Notes: generated by a model not told the origin, from the letters alone. Positions 45,015 through 54,624 are shown, counted from the stretch's first letter. The stretch: 64,000 nucleotides of DNA from Filimonas zeae (GCF_014641615.1 NZ_BMIB01000005.1:200150-264149), one strand, 5' to 3'. Numbers and translations: made by a program.

Positions 45015-46244
45015 CTATAATTCTTTACTCCAGAAGGTAAGTTCACTCATGTTAGCAGAGTTATCAGAACCACTGTACACATGTTTGATGCGGATTCTTA
45101 TAAACCTTACAGGCGGAGGATCGGCAATAAACTCAAAACGTGCAGCCGCTTTCCCGTCATCACTACGGAAAGCTTCTGTTAACAGCGTCCATCCTTTAGC
45201 CTGCATGTCATTTTTCCATCCATTATCCTGGGTAGATAAGGGTGTAATAGCCCCTGTGGTATCTGCAATACCCCATATTTCAAAATCATCCGGATTGTGA
45301 CAGCAATCCCGTCCAACCTCCTCCACAACAGCCAAACGGTCATATACCTTCCCCATATCAAAGCTGAGGGCAATAGGCAGCTTCTGCCCACCATCACTGT
45401 GGTAAATATTCGGGTAGCCCTGTGGTCCGTTACTACCATCCCACAGTCTGCTTACCGAAGTCTGCGACTCGTAAACACCTGCATCCCCACTCAGCTTCGA
45501 CTCGCGGAAAAGCCCTTTATCACACTGCACCAGACGGTAAATAGTAGGAAAGGTATCTGCCGCCGCAGTAAGGAAGGTATCAATAGCCTTGCGATCGGGA
45601 ACATAAGAAGACTGATACAATACTGGTGTACCAAACTGATAGCTGGGTAACTTAGTAGTTGTACTGCCAGGCGCGAGGTTAAGGGTTGACGCCACGCCGG
45701 CAGCATTGGTATAACGGATAACCGTATTAATGTTAATAGTATCTGGTGCCAGAAAATTAAGCGTAACTGAATTGTCGCTGTTTAACACATAAGGATTAGA
45801 AGCATCCGGCAACCTGTTATACAGTGCAGTTTTATATTGCGCGCCGTACACACGGGCATTGTTTACGGTAGTGGTAATAGATTTATCACCTGCCGCATTA
45901 TAAGAATTGATGTAAAAGGAATAGGTATATTCAGACAGATTGCTGATAATGGTTTTAACCGTATCTACCGGATTGTGCGAAGCGGCGCTTAACACCACCG
46001 AATCCATAAAACTATTCCAGTATACCACATAACGGGTAACCGTTTGGTCTGGCCCCGGGCTCCAGGCAAGCATCAACCTGCCATCTCCGGGATATACTGT
46101 AACCCCGGTAACAGCACCAGGATAGGTAAGCTCTTCATTATTCAGAAAATCGCGGTAATCTGTAGCCTTTTTATTACAGGCAGTACCTGCCAGCGTAACA
46201 GCTGCCACCGCAGTAATGGCGAAGCGGGATATTATACGTTTCAT
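45015..46244 (-). CDS. Surface lipoprotein, DUF4998 plus F5/8-type-C-like (DUF5000) domain
   Basis: 409 residues. Lipobox LAGTAC with Cys23, followed by NKKATDYRDFLNNEELTYPG, the DUF4998 start. Two Fn3-like modules (about 40-250) are followed by a discoidin-like C-terminal domain (about 260-405: SRLWDGSNGP, ALSFDMGKVYDRLAVVEEVG, VRFIRIRIKHVYSGSD, ELTFWSKEL). Such proteins are surface glycan-binding proteins (SGBP-like) of PULs. It lies 32 bp after a related lipoprotein gene and the SGNH start overlaps its stop region. Confidence 0.83.
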   Translation of the reverse strand: MKRIISRFAITAVAAVTLAGTACNKKATDYRDFLNNEELTYPGAVTGVTVYPGDGRLMLAWSPGPDQTVTRYVVYWNSFMDSVVLSAASHNPVDTVKTIISNLSEYTYSFYINSYNAAGDKSITTTVNNARVYGAQYKTALYNRLPDASNPYVLNSDNSVTLNFLAPDTININTVIRYTNAAGVASTLNLAPGSTTTKLPSYQFGTPVLYQSSYVPDRKAIDTFLTAAADTFPTIYRLVQCDKGLFRESKLSGDAGVYESQTSVSRLWDGSNGPQGYPNIYHSDGGQKLPIALSFDMGKVYDRLAVVEEVGRDCCHNPDDFEIWGIADTTGAITPLSTQDNGWKNDMQAKGWTLLTEAFRSDDGKAAARFEFIADPPPVRFIRIRIKHVYSGSDNSANMSELTFWSKEL

Positions 46245-46276
46245 CGTTTGCGTTTAGTAGGTGAAAGCCTGTTTGC

Positions 46277-47536
46277 TTAACGGGGATCGCCCCAGAAGCT
46301 GAGCTCCATTATGTTGAAAAAATCATTACTGCCTCCGGCATTGGTAAAACACTGAAACCGCATGTAACGCACCTTAGGCAAATCCAGATTAAAATTGAAC
46401 GGGAAGCCTGCATTCCAATACGCCAGATCGGCATTGGTATACTGCGGTGCTATAAGCCCGGATGGCTGTGCAGGTAAATGAAACTTACCCATATTTATCC
46501 ACCCGCCCGGTGTAGCCTGCCCTACCGCCGGTAAAGCCATAGAATCGGTAGGTAACGCTTCATCCGCAGCAGCCGTATTGCGCCCCCATAACACCCATGT
46601 TTGCGGCGCGCCAGACGACCATAAAAAGTTATTGCTACCATCAATGCCTCTGAAATTGGCTGTATAACGGCTTAGTTTGGCGCTCTGCCCCATATCAAAC
46701 GTGATCCACTTTGGCAAAGGCTCGCTGGTAGGAAAAGTGGAGTGAAAGCCCGGAGCAGTGGTTTTGTTATCCCACAGGTAACGGATAAACCAATCAAAAT
46801 CGGTACCTACATCGGTAGGAAAACGCATTTCCTGAAAACGCGATTTATCCATCTGTGTTTCATAAATAGGAATCAGATCTGCAAACACGGTATCAGATAT
46901 ATTACCCCATTGATCGGTAATATATACACCAAAACGCCTCATCAGGGTATCGTACCCTCTGACACTGTAGCTTACATTTTCCTGGTTGGTATAGTTCTGG
47001 TTCACAATCTCCAGCTTCTTTGTTACCGCATCGGGCGTAACCGTAATAATACCCAGGTTGGCTTTGGCAGTATTGGTAACCTGTATGTTTACACCACCAA
47101 AATCTCTGGTAAGTACCACGGTGGGGCGCGCCAGCAGATAAGGCGGCGTTTCGGGATGTACCGTTACTTCTACCGGATCAGACTTTACCTGTGCACGGGA
47201 TACCGCGTATAGAACCACTTTGTAATCCTGACTTTTGGCAAAGCCGCTTACGGTAAGGCTATCGGAATAGTAAGAAGATTTTACCTGCCTGCTGGTTTGA
47301 TCGTTAATCTTATACTCAGCCTGTACATACAACAGATTTTTGCTGGCAGGCAAGGTATAGGTAATATAAGCGCCACCATTGAAGTTATTCACCTTTACAT
47401 TGGTAACTACGCCCGGTTTGGTCATATCGCCTGATACAACATCGTTGTAACCATCCGACTTTTTACAGGCGGCCTGGGCTGCCAGCCATATACCGGCTAT
47501 TGCCCATGTTCTGCATCTTTTATATAGAAAGCTCAT
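46277..47536 (-). CDS. Surface lipoprotein, DUF4959-DUF5126-DUF5000 architecture
   Basis: 419 residues. Lipobox AQAAC with Cys24, followed by KKSDGYNDVVSGDMTKPGVV. Fn3-like DUF4959 (about 38-125), DUF5126 (about 130-235, ending DQWGNISDTVFADLIPIYE) and discoidin-like DUF5000 (about 250-418: IRYLWDNKT, WITFDMGQSAKLSRYTANF, VRYMRFQCFTN, ELSFWGDPR). Same C-terminal logic as the neighbouring lipoprotein, so the two are probably paired glycan-binding lipoproteins with different fronts. It is 38 bp after the SusD gene. Confidence 0.87.
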   Translation of the reverse strand: MSFLYKRCRTWAIAGIWLAAQAACKKSDGYNDVVSGDMTKPGVVTNVKVNNFNGGAYITYTLPASKNLLYVQAEYKINDQTSRQVKSSYYSDSLTVSGFAKSQDYKVVLYAVSRAQVKSDPVEVTVHPETPPYLLARPTVVLTRDFGGVNIQVTNTAKANLGIITVTPDAVTKKLEIVNQNYTNQENVSYSVRGYDTLMRRFGVYITDQWGNISDTVFADLIPIYETQMDKSRFQEMRFPTDVGTDFDWFIRYLWDNKTTAPGFHSTFPTSEPLPKWITFDMGQSAKLSRYTANFRGIDGSNNFLWSSGAPQTWVLWGRNTAAADEALPTDSMALPAVGQATPGGWINMGKFHLPAQPSGLIAPQYTNADLAYWNAGFPFNFNLDLPKVRYMRFQCFTNAGGSNDFFNIMELSFWGDPR

Positions 47537-47574
47537 ATCGTATTATTTAAGAATGGGTAAGTTGCCTGCGGGCA

Positions 47575-49488
47575 CTATTGCCAGTAAGGCGTTTGTACCA
47601 GATTGGGGTTGGTGAGTAAATCGTAATTCTGAATAGGGAATAAATAATCACGCACATTAAACACCGGCTGATACACGTTCAGCACCTGGTAAAACCCTGC
47701 TATGGTTTTCTGGCGGTAGTTCCAGCCCTGAACAGGACCGGCAAGCACATTCTGCAGTTCTTTCCAGCGGCGTAAGTCCCATCCGGCCTGCCCTTCAAAA
47801 GCCAGCTCAATACGGCGCTCCTGGTGAATAATCTGGCGCAACCCATCTTTAGAAGCATGTTTTCCGGCATTGCGGCTGTACTTCGTCCACGATTCAACCA
47901 CACCCGGCAGGCCAGCGCGGCTTCTCACCTGATCTATCCATTGGTACACTTCTGTACCCGGTCCGTTTACTTCGTTTAAGCACTCAGCATACAGCAACCA
48001 TAAAGCCGGCAAACGCATAAAAGGCCATGCGTAAGATTGCCAAACGGTATTCTGGCCGGCAGCAGAAAGATAGTGCACCAGCTTTTTAGCCCAGTAGCCG
48101 GTTACGTTGTAACGCTGCGGCACATAAGAGGCATAGCCATTTACTGCATTTACATAATACGCATTGTTATCATTGGTATTACCCGAACCAAACCACAAAC
48201 TACCATCGAAAGCTACACTGGAGTAATACCTGTTCTCGCGCAGAAAGTTGCCTTTGGCACTGGTATAGTTTTGCCTGATAAAGTAACGGTGCTGTGCATC
48301 TCCGTTTTGCAACTTATAACGGTTGGTGTAATCCCATGTTTTATCTTCATTAATAGGTACACCGTTATTAGTGTAAAAAATCTCTGTTTCTGCCAGTGGT
48401 ACAGAAAAGTTAGAATATACCGCAAAGGCATCTGATGCAGCATCTGCACTTACACGTGGGGTAGCCATATAACTCCATCCAAAAGTGGGGTTCAGCGTCC
48501 ATACCTGCTCAGGGTTCCAGCTATCAACAAAAGCACCTTGTAAAGTAAGCAGCTGGCGGGTACTGTCGCTCATATGAACAATGTTGCCGTTGGTGCGGAA
48601 AGTATATAAAGCAGCACCTGTAGAAGTAGCCGCATCAATAGCCTCTTTGCAGGCCAACGCTGCACGCTGCCATTTGGCAGGATCAGCCGCTGTAGGATAC
48701 AGGTTCCGGCCATCTTTATCTTTTACCTGAGCATAATCGGGGTTACCATTAAACAACGGGCTGGCCTGTGTAGCCAGCACCTCTGCCTTTACCGCTTTGG
48801 CAATAGCAGAAGTTATTCTGCCTGCTTCCGCTGCCTGGTTTTGTATAGCTACGGGCAGGCCTGGCATAGCTTCATCCAGCTGATGTACTACGTAGCTGAA
48901 ACAGCTGTCCAGTGTTTGCTGTTTTACCCGCACTTCTTCACTGGGTGCATTTACCGGAATAGCCACATCTGCAATAGGAATAGCGCCATACATACGGATA
49001 AGCCAGTAATGATAATAGGCCTTTAAAAACTTAGCTTCCGACACCCAGCGGGTACGCTGAAAAGCCGACAAATCCTGAGGCAGGTGTATGTTTTCCAGAA
49101 ACGTATTACACTGGCGTATAGCCTGCCACAGGTTTAAACCCATGTTATAACCATCCCAGTAGTTCAGCAGCGGATTCTCTGCATTCTGTAAACCGCGTAT
49201 TACATTAAAGCCGCCGGTACCGCCATCGCCACCCAGTACAGTATTATCCTGCAGATTAATGGGAAATACCACTTCTGCAGAAGTAGTAAAACCGGGGTTG
49301 CGCCTTACATCGGCCAGCGACTGCATAGAGCTGTAACAGCCAAACAGATAAGCCTGTGCCTCGTTGGCATTGGAAAAAGCACTCTCTAACGTTGCCACAT
49401 TATCGGGTGTTACATCCAGATACTTTTTACAGGAGGTAGCAAGCTGCAATGCAAGCGCTACCGGTAATATTTTGAAAAGAGATTTCAT
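47575..49488 (-). CDS. RagB/SusD family nutrient-uptake lipoprotein
   Basis: 637 residues, longer than the other two SusD proteins here, as is common for complex-glycan PULs. Lipobox ATSC with Cys20, followed by KKYLDVTPDNVATLESAF. Conserved helices: RWVSEAKFLKAYYHYWLIRMYGAIPI near residue 150 (split blocks), AVKAEVLATQASPLFNGNPDY near 237, and MRLPALWLLYAECLNEVN plus HQERRIELAFEGQAGWDLRRWKE near the C-terminus. It binds glycan at the surface and closes the SusC barrel. It lies 21 bp after SusC. Confidence 0.94.
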   Translation of the reverse strand: MKSLFKILPVALALQLATSCKKYLDVTPDNVATLESAFSNANEAQAYLFGCYSSMQSLADVRRNPGFTTSAEVVFPINLQDNTVLGGDGGTGGFNVIRGLQNAENPLLNYWDGYNMGLNLWQAIRQCNTFLENIHLPQDLSAFQRTRWVSEAKFLKAYYHYWLIRMYGAIPIADVAIPVNAPSEEVRVKQQTLDSCFSYVVHQLDEAMPGLPVAIQNQAAEAGRITSAIAKAVKAEVLATQASPLFNGNPDYAQVKDKDGRNLYPTAADPAKWQRAALACKEAIDAATSTGAALYTFRTNGNIVHMSDSTRQLLTLQGAFVDSWNPEQVWTLNPTFGWSYMATPRVSADAASDAFAVYSNFSVPLAETEIFYTNNGVPINEDKTWDYTNRYKLQNGDAQHRYFIRQNYTSAKGNFLRENRYYSSVAFDGSLWFGSGNTNDNNAYYVNAVNGYASYVPQRYNVTGYWAKKLVHYLSAAGQNTVWQSYAWPFMRLPALWLLYAECLNEVNGPGTEVYQWIDQVRSRAGLPGVVESWTKYSRNAGKHASKDGLRQIIHQERRIELAFEGQAGWDLRRWKELQNVLAGPVQGWNYRQKTIAGFYQVLNVYQPVFNVRDYLFPIQNYDLLTNPNLVQTPYWQ

Positions 49489-49509
49489 GTTCCTTCTTTT
49501 TACAACAAG

Positions 49510-52500
49510 CTAGAAATTGAGGTTTACGCCCAGGTTAAACACCTTTTGAATAGGATAAGCAAAGCCGTTACCGGACTGCTCAGGGTCCCATAACTTGAAT
49601 TTGCTGAAAGTAAGCAGGTTAAGACCGCTGAAGTAAATACGCGCACTTTCTACAAAAAGGCTTTTAGCCCATTTTTTAGGCAGCGTATAACCACCTTCTA
49701 CCGATTTTAAGCGCATAAAGCTTCCATCACGTAACCACCAGCTGCTCTTTTGTGTATTGTTGCTTACCGCCTGCGCAGAGTAGCGTGGCCACAGTGCATA
49801 CAGATTCTGATTTTCTTCACTCCAATGGTTATTTGCATACGCAGCCAGCAGTTGTGCATTGTTTACAAAAGGGGCGGTAGCAGAAGGATCGATAAAGAAA
49901 GACTCTCTGGCAAGGCCCTGGAAAAATGCGTTCACATCAAACTGCTTATACACTACTGAAAAACCGAAACCATAAATAACCTGCGGTGTAGGCGGCAGCC
50001 CCAGTGGCACCTGATCGTCAGAATTAATGATGCCATCGCGGTTTACATCGCGATACTTGATATCGCCACCCATAGGCAGTGTAGTACCACCAAACAACTG
50101 GGTAGGCGAGTTAGCGGCTTCTTTATCATCCACAAACAAACGCTCTGCTATTAAGCCGTACTGCTGGCCAATAGGCTGGCCCCGCTGAAAACGGTAATTA
50201 TACTTGTACTCCGGCTCTTCAATATAACCGGTTTTATTGCTGGTAACAGTAAGGTTGGCCATTACAGAAGCCTGCAGGTTTTTAGAAAACACCTGCTTGT
50301 AGTCGATATGTAAATCAAACCCTTTAGAGTAAGCAGTACCCAGGTTAGCCTGCAGATTATCCTGCGCCCCACTTTGAATACCTGCTGATACCGGAATGTA
50401 CCCACGCTTGATAAGAATGTTATAACGATACTCGCGGTATACCTCTGCCGTAATGTTCATGTTTTTGAACAGGGTAATTTCAGCAGCAAGGTTGCTTTTG
50501 CGGGAAGACTCCCAGGTTACTCCCGGATTAGGATAAGCCTGTATAGTAGTGCCCTGCAGATAAGTACTGTTATTGGTACCAAACCATGCCCCCGCCCCAC
50601 CATTTGGCGTTACGTTAGACAGGTAAAAGAAACGCTGGCTGCCAATATTATCATTACCTACAAGACCATAGCTACCACGCAGTTTTAAACGCGTAATAAC
50701 ATCGGAGATGCCACCCTTCCAGAAGTTTTCATTAGAAATTACCCAACCTGCACCCACGGTAGGGAAAAAGCCGAAACGGTTATTGGCAGCAAAACGCTCA
50801 GAACCATTGTAGCCAAAGTTGAATTCCAGAAAGTACCTGCTATTGTACGAGTAGCTGGCGCGACCAGCAATATTAAGGTTACGGTAAGGCAAAGACCCCA
50901 GCAATGAGCCGGCGTTGCCATATTGAGTTTGCTGGCGGGTAGTAATCAAAGCACCGCTAACATTATGATCGCCAAAAGCGCGGTTATAATCCAGCGTACC
51001 CTGCATGTATATATAAGTGTATACATCTTTCTTACCCTCTGTATAGCCCAGGTATTCCTGTGCTGCACCCGGCTGATTGTTCAGCCAACGCAGGGTGTAG
51101 TAATTGGTTGCAGGATCATAATTCTGAACACTATAATAGAAAGGCTTATAGTTACGGCTTACATCAAAAAAAGAATAACGGTTGGTGCTGAAAATACCAC
51201 GGAAAGAAAGGCCACGGGTAACAAAGTTCAGGCCCTGATTCAGTTCAAACTGCGCACTCATTCTGGACTCTGAGAAAGATTTGTAACCATACATCAGATC
51301 GGCATAAGGGTTACTGAGCAAACCACCCGAAGTAGTGTTTACCGCGTTGCCAAACAAAATATGTCTGGTGGTACGGTTGGCGCTATCGGGCAGGTAGTAA
51401 GCCGGAAAAGCCACCGGGCTGGTATGCAGCGCCTTTGAATATAAATCGGTAGCCAGGCCGGAAGCATCACCGGTAATAGGTCCGGTGTATTCGTTAAAAT
51501 TACCCCACAGACGTACTACCGCCTCAGTGGTTTTGGTAATTTTTACGTTTACGTTAGAACGAAGCTGGTAGTTTTCAAACTTCATTCCTGAGTTAAAGTT
51601 GTTTACCGGGTTTACCTGCAGTATACCATTATCGCGGTTATAAGAACCGGCCATATAGTATTTGGTAATATCATTACCACCCGATACGTTGAAGTTGGCG
51701 CGGCGGGTAGACGTTTGCTTTTTAAACAGCATATCCATCCAGTCTACCGCCGGAAATACATACGGATTGCTACCTGGTGCATTGTTCCAGGTAGCCTGTG
51801 TATTCAATATCTGGTTGGGGGTAAAAAACGGCGTAGCCAGCGGGTCGCGCGTGGTAATGGCTTCGTTATACGCCTTCATATAAGTAATAGGATCGGCCAG
51901 TTGAATATTCTGGGTGGGTTTGGAAATAGCCTGCTCCAGACGAACACTTATTTTAGCCTTACCCGCTTTACCTTCTTTGGTAGTTACCAGAATTACACCG
52001 TTGGCACCTCTGGCACCATACAACGCGGCAGCACTGGCATCTTTTAAAATAGAAAAGCTGGCAATGTCATCTACCTGAAGCCTGGCCAGATCGCTGGCAG
52101 TTAATTCAATATTATCAATCAGAATCAGTGGACTGGCACTATAACCCAATGTGGTTACACCGCGGATAAAAAACTGTGAGTTATCAGCCCCCGGCTGGCC
52201 GGCACGCTGAAAAGCAATCATACCTGCCACCTGACCCGCCATAGCATTGGTAAGGTTACTGGCAGGAATTTTTAATGCACCGGGGTTAATAGTAGATACA
52301 GAACCAACTACCGCTTCTTTGCGCTGCCTGCGGCCAAAAGCCGTTACCACCACCTCATCGCCCCCCACTATAACGGGCTTCAGTAAAATTTTAAACTCAC
52401 GGTCGCTGGCATTTACAATAAAACGATGTTCTAAAAAGCCTACAAAAGCCACAGCTACCTCAGCACCTACAGGCACCTCAAGCACAAAACGACCATTGCG

Positions 52501-52731
52501 GTCTGTACTGGTAGCAGAAGATTGTTTGGAGTTGGCTACCACACTGGCACCTTCCAGTGTTTTGCCTGCCGAATCGGTAACAATACCTGTAATAGTAATT
52601 ACACGCCCCTGTTGCGCAAACGACCGTACCGATGTAAACAACATCAGTAACCCGAAAGCACAAAACAGAATCAGCGGAAGACCGCCCGCAAATGGGCCGG
52701 ACCGGCGATAGCAGCTAGATTTACTTTTCAT
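49510..52731 (-). CDS. SusC/RagA TonB-dependent receptor without STN domain
   Basis: 1073 residues. Signal peptide (about 12-40), then directly the carboxypeptidase-D-like domain (about 46-118, GIVTDSAGKTLEGASVVA), plug (about 130-245, FSILKDASAAALYGARGANG) and beta barrel ending in LGVNLNF. The STN domain present in the other two SusC proteins of the window is absent, and there is no FecR or sigma gene upstream, so it should not signal. First gene of the ten-gene PUL operon, behind a good promoter and a tandem operator candidate. Confidence 0.95.
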   Translation of the reverse strand: MKSKSSCYRRSGPFAGGLPLILFCAFGLLMLFTSVRSFAQQGRVITITGIVTDSAGKTLEGASVVANSKQSSATSTDRNGRFVLEVPVGAEVAVAFVGFLEHRFIVNASDREFKILLKPVIVGGDEVVVTAFGRRQRKEAVVGSVSTINPGALKIPASNLTNAMAGQVAGMIAFQRAGQPGADNSQFFIRGVTTLGYSASPLILIDNIELTASDLARLQVDDIASFSILKDASAAALYGARGANGVILVTTKEGKAGKAKISVRLEQAISKPTQNIQLADPITYMKAYNEAITTRDPLATPFFTPNQILNTQATWNNAPGSNPYVFPAVDWMDMLFKKQTSTRRANFNVSGGNDITKYYMAGSYNRDNGILQVNPVNNFNSGMKFENYQLRSNVNVKITKTTEAVVRLWGNFNEYTGPITGDASGLATDLYSKALHTSPVAFPAYYLPDSANRTTRHILFGNAVNTTSGGLLSNPYADLMYGYKSFSESRMSAQFELNQGLNFVTRGLSFRGIFSTNRYSFFDVSRNYKPFYYSVQNYDPATNYYTLRWLNNQPGAAQEYLGYTEGKKDVYTYIYMQGTLDYNRAFGDHNVSGALITTRQQTQYGNAGSLLGSLPYRNLNIAGRASYSYNSRYFLEFNFGYNGSERFAANNRFGFFPTVGAGWVISNENFWKGGISDVITRLKLRGSYGLVGNDNIGSQRFFYLSNVTPNGGAGAWFGTNNSTYLQGTTIQAYPNPGVTWESSRKSNLAAEITLFKNMNITAEVYREYRYNILIKRGYIPVSAGIQSGAQDNLQANLGTAYSKGFDLHIDYKQVFSKNLQASVMANLTVTSNKTGYIEEPEYKYNYRFQRGQPIGQQYGLIAERLFVDDKEAANSPTQLFGGTTLPMGGDIKYRDVNRDGIINSDDQVPLGLPPTPQVIYGFGFSVVYKQFDVNAFFQGLARESFFIDPSATAPFVNNAQLLAAYANNHWSEENQNLYALWPRYSAQAVSNNTQKSSWWLRDGSFMRLKSVEGGYTLPKKWAKSLFVESARIYFSGLNLLTFSKFKLWDPEQSGNGFAYPIQKVFNLGVNLNF

Positions 52732-52856
52732 AATTGAAGCAATCCTGGTTATGGTTATGGATAATTGGGTAATAGACTGTCAGCACCCCTCCGGGGAGAA
52801 GATGGCAACAACCGTTATATTCTGAATGCTATTTCTTTGCTATACCACTAAAATAG

Positions 52857-52906
52857 TTCTATACTATTCTATACTACAAATATAGAAGCTTTTTCGGATT
52901 GGCAAA
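52857..52906 (-). promoter_or_regulatory. PUL operon promoter with tandem operator candidate
   Basis: On the minus strand: TTTG (52903-52906), 18 bp, then TATATTTG (52877-52884), a good match to the Bacteroidota -33/-7 pair. Immediately after it come two perfect tandem copies of the decamer TAGTATAGAA (52867-52876 and 52857-52866), covering the expected transcription start. Thirteen bases are identical to the site in the GntR/GH2 gap. This position suits a repressor. The leader to the SusC ATG is about 130 bases. Confidence 0.65.
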
Positions 52907-53190
52907 AAAATCTGCCCTTTAAAAGACGGTTAACAAAAGCATATGTCACGCCACTCTTTTATCGGTATTATCTATCACAACTATTGAAAAAAACGGTTTA
53001 GCCAATTAGCCGTTGCCCACAGAACTTTGCAGGGTGAATGATGAGGATATGAACACGTTAGCAGCTACTATTAGCCCAGCAGCAAAAGCAGCCGGGTTGT
53101 TTAGGCCTCTACCCCGGGCGTAGGGCCGGGCCTGTTTATTCTATCTTTTAAAGCAGACGAAATACGCCGTAAACAGTTGATGAGCTTTGA
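52907..53190. other. Intergenic region upstream of the PUL promoter
   Basis: Part of a 459-bp gap between SusC and the GATase gene. It contains a GC-rich block with partial dyad symmetry around 53106-53132 and a 24-codon plus-strand frame from 53049 that has no support as a gene. No terminator with a clear T-run was found for the GATase transcript. Confidence 0.4.
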
Positions 53191-53886
53191 TCAGTTGAGC
53201 CAGTGCGTTAAAATCTGCGCCATAATTACCTGGGCGTTGCTTATATACGGTATGCCTTTTTTTATATCCTCTGCACTTTGTACATACGGCAACGGTTGCA
53301 GCTCTGCTGCACCATGCTCCAGCATTAACGCTACCGTTTCTGTTGTAGCCTCTAAATGACATTGCAGACCTATTACCTGCTTATTATATATAAAAGCCTG
53401 ATTGGTATTGGCCACGGAATTAAGCAGCAGTTTTGCACCTGCCGGTATTTCAAAACGGTCGCCGTGCCAGTGAAACACTACCGGCTGTTCTATAAACAGA
53501 CTGTACAACCACGGTATATCTTTACAGGCATCCGTAGGTTGCAGTGGAAACCATCCTATTTCTTTATGCTGTGCCTGTACCACACGGGCACCCATTGCCG
53601 CAGCAATCAGCTGCGCGCCTAAACAAATACCCAGCAGCTTAATATCAGCGCGAATACAGGCCTGTATAAAAAGCTTTTCCGCAAGCAACCAGGGGTACAC
53701 CTCTTCGTCATACACGCCCATGGGGCCACCCATAATTACCAGAGCATCTATCTGATCCAAAGCTGGCAATACATACCCTTCCTCATAAAAACGCGTGGCA
53801 GATAAGGTATGCCCATGCGCAGTAAGCCAGGTTTCTATATAACCCAACCCTTCAAAAGACACATGCTGTAAATAGTGTACCCGCAT
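53191..53886 (-). CDS. Class I glutamine amidotransferase (GMP-synthase-like GATase)
   Basis: 231 residues from the ATG at 53886, one base after the YggS stop; an earlier start would overlap YggS. Stand-alone GATase1 domain with nucleophile Cys88 in GICLGAQL, and His177 and Glu179 in LQCHLE completing the triad; the oxyanion region MGGPMGVYDEE is present. Such proteins release ammonia from glutamine or glutamyl compounds, for example gamma-glutamyl-amines. Partner enzyme unknown. Probably cotranscribed with YggS and the AAA ATPase. Confidence 0.9.
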   Translation of the reverse strand: MRVHYLQHVSFEGLGYIETWLTAHGHTLSATRFYEEGYVLPALDQIDALVIMGGPMGVYDEEVYPWLLAEKLFIQACIRADIKLLGICLGAQLIAAAMGARVVQAQHKEIGWFPLQPTDACKDIPWLYSLFIEQPVVFHWHGDRFEIPAGAKLLLNSVANTNQAFIYNKQVIGLQCHLEATTETVALMLEHGAAELQPLPYVQSAEDIKKGIPYISNAQVIMAQILTHWLN

Positions 53887-53887
53887 A

Positions 53888-54622
53888 TCAATGTTGTTTT
53901 TCGTTCCAGTAATAACTATCCGGGTAAGGCCGCTTTCCAAACACAGCCGTACCTACCCGCACAATGGTGGCACCTTCTTCTATAGCCACTTCCAGGTCTC
54001 CGCTCATGCCCATAGACAACTCATTCATCTGCACACCCGGAATATGCAACGCCGCAATTTGCTGCTGTAGCTGCTTTAATATACGAAAACAGGCGCGCAC
54101 CTTTTCCGCCTCTGCACTGAATAAACCAATCGTCATTAAACCTTTAATGCGTATAGTATCCAGCGCTGCCACACGCTTTACCAGCTCAATAGCCTGCTCC
54201 GGCGCTATACCAAACTTACTATCTTCCTGCGAGGTATTTACCTGTATAAAAGCATCTATGGTTTTGTGCTCAAAAAACAGGCGCTGGTGCAGCTTCTCTG
54301 CCAGCTCCCAGCGGTCCAGCGATTGTATACAGGTAATATTATACCGCAGCAGCTCTTTAATTTTATTGGTTTGCAGGTGGCCTATAAAATGACTTTCATG
54401 CGGCACCTCCTGCAACGCATCGTATTTTTCTTTTACTTCCTGTATCTTATTTTCTGCTATCAGCGTATAACCCTGCTGCAGTGCCAGTTTTATTCTTTCT
54501 GCCTCTACCGTTTTGGTAGCCAGCAGCAACTTAACGGCTTCCGGGTTGCGGCCGGCTTTCAGGCAGGCTGCATGTATCCTGTTCTGTATAACATTGATGT
54601 TATCTGCTATAGCTGTATCCAT
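53888..54622 (-). CDS. yggS: YggS/PLPBP family pyridoxal-phosphate-binding protein
   Basis: 244 residues from the ATG at 54622, which leaves 2 bp after the AAA ATPase stop. Single alpha/beta barrel with the PLP Lys at residue 37 (LLLATKT), GENK-type block (IAENKIQEVKEKYDAL), HFIGHLQTNK, and the phosphate loop SMGMSGDLEVAIEEG followed by VRVGTAVFG. The family keeps PLP homeostasis by binding and handing over PLP and has no enzymatic activity. Its place opposite a PLP-binding MocR regulator makes a vitamin-B6 link likely. Confidence 0.94.
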   Translation of the reverse strand: MDTAIADNINVIQNRIHAACLKAGRNPEAVKLLLATKTVEAERIKLALQQGYTLIAENKIQEVKEKYDALQEVPHESHFIGHLQTNKIKELLRYNITCIQSLDRWELAEKLHQRLFFEHKTIDAFIQVNTSQEDSKFGIAPEQAIELVKRVAALDTIRIKGLMTIGLFSAEAEKVRACFRILKQLQQQIAALHIPGVQMNELSMGMSGDLEVAIEEGATIVRVGTAVFGKRPYPDSYYWNEKQH

Positions 54623-54624
54623 AA

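Noticed and set aside
53049..53123. 24-codon plus-strand frame as a leader peptide gene
   Set aside because: It precedes no plus-strand gene and has no visible ribosome site or promoter.
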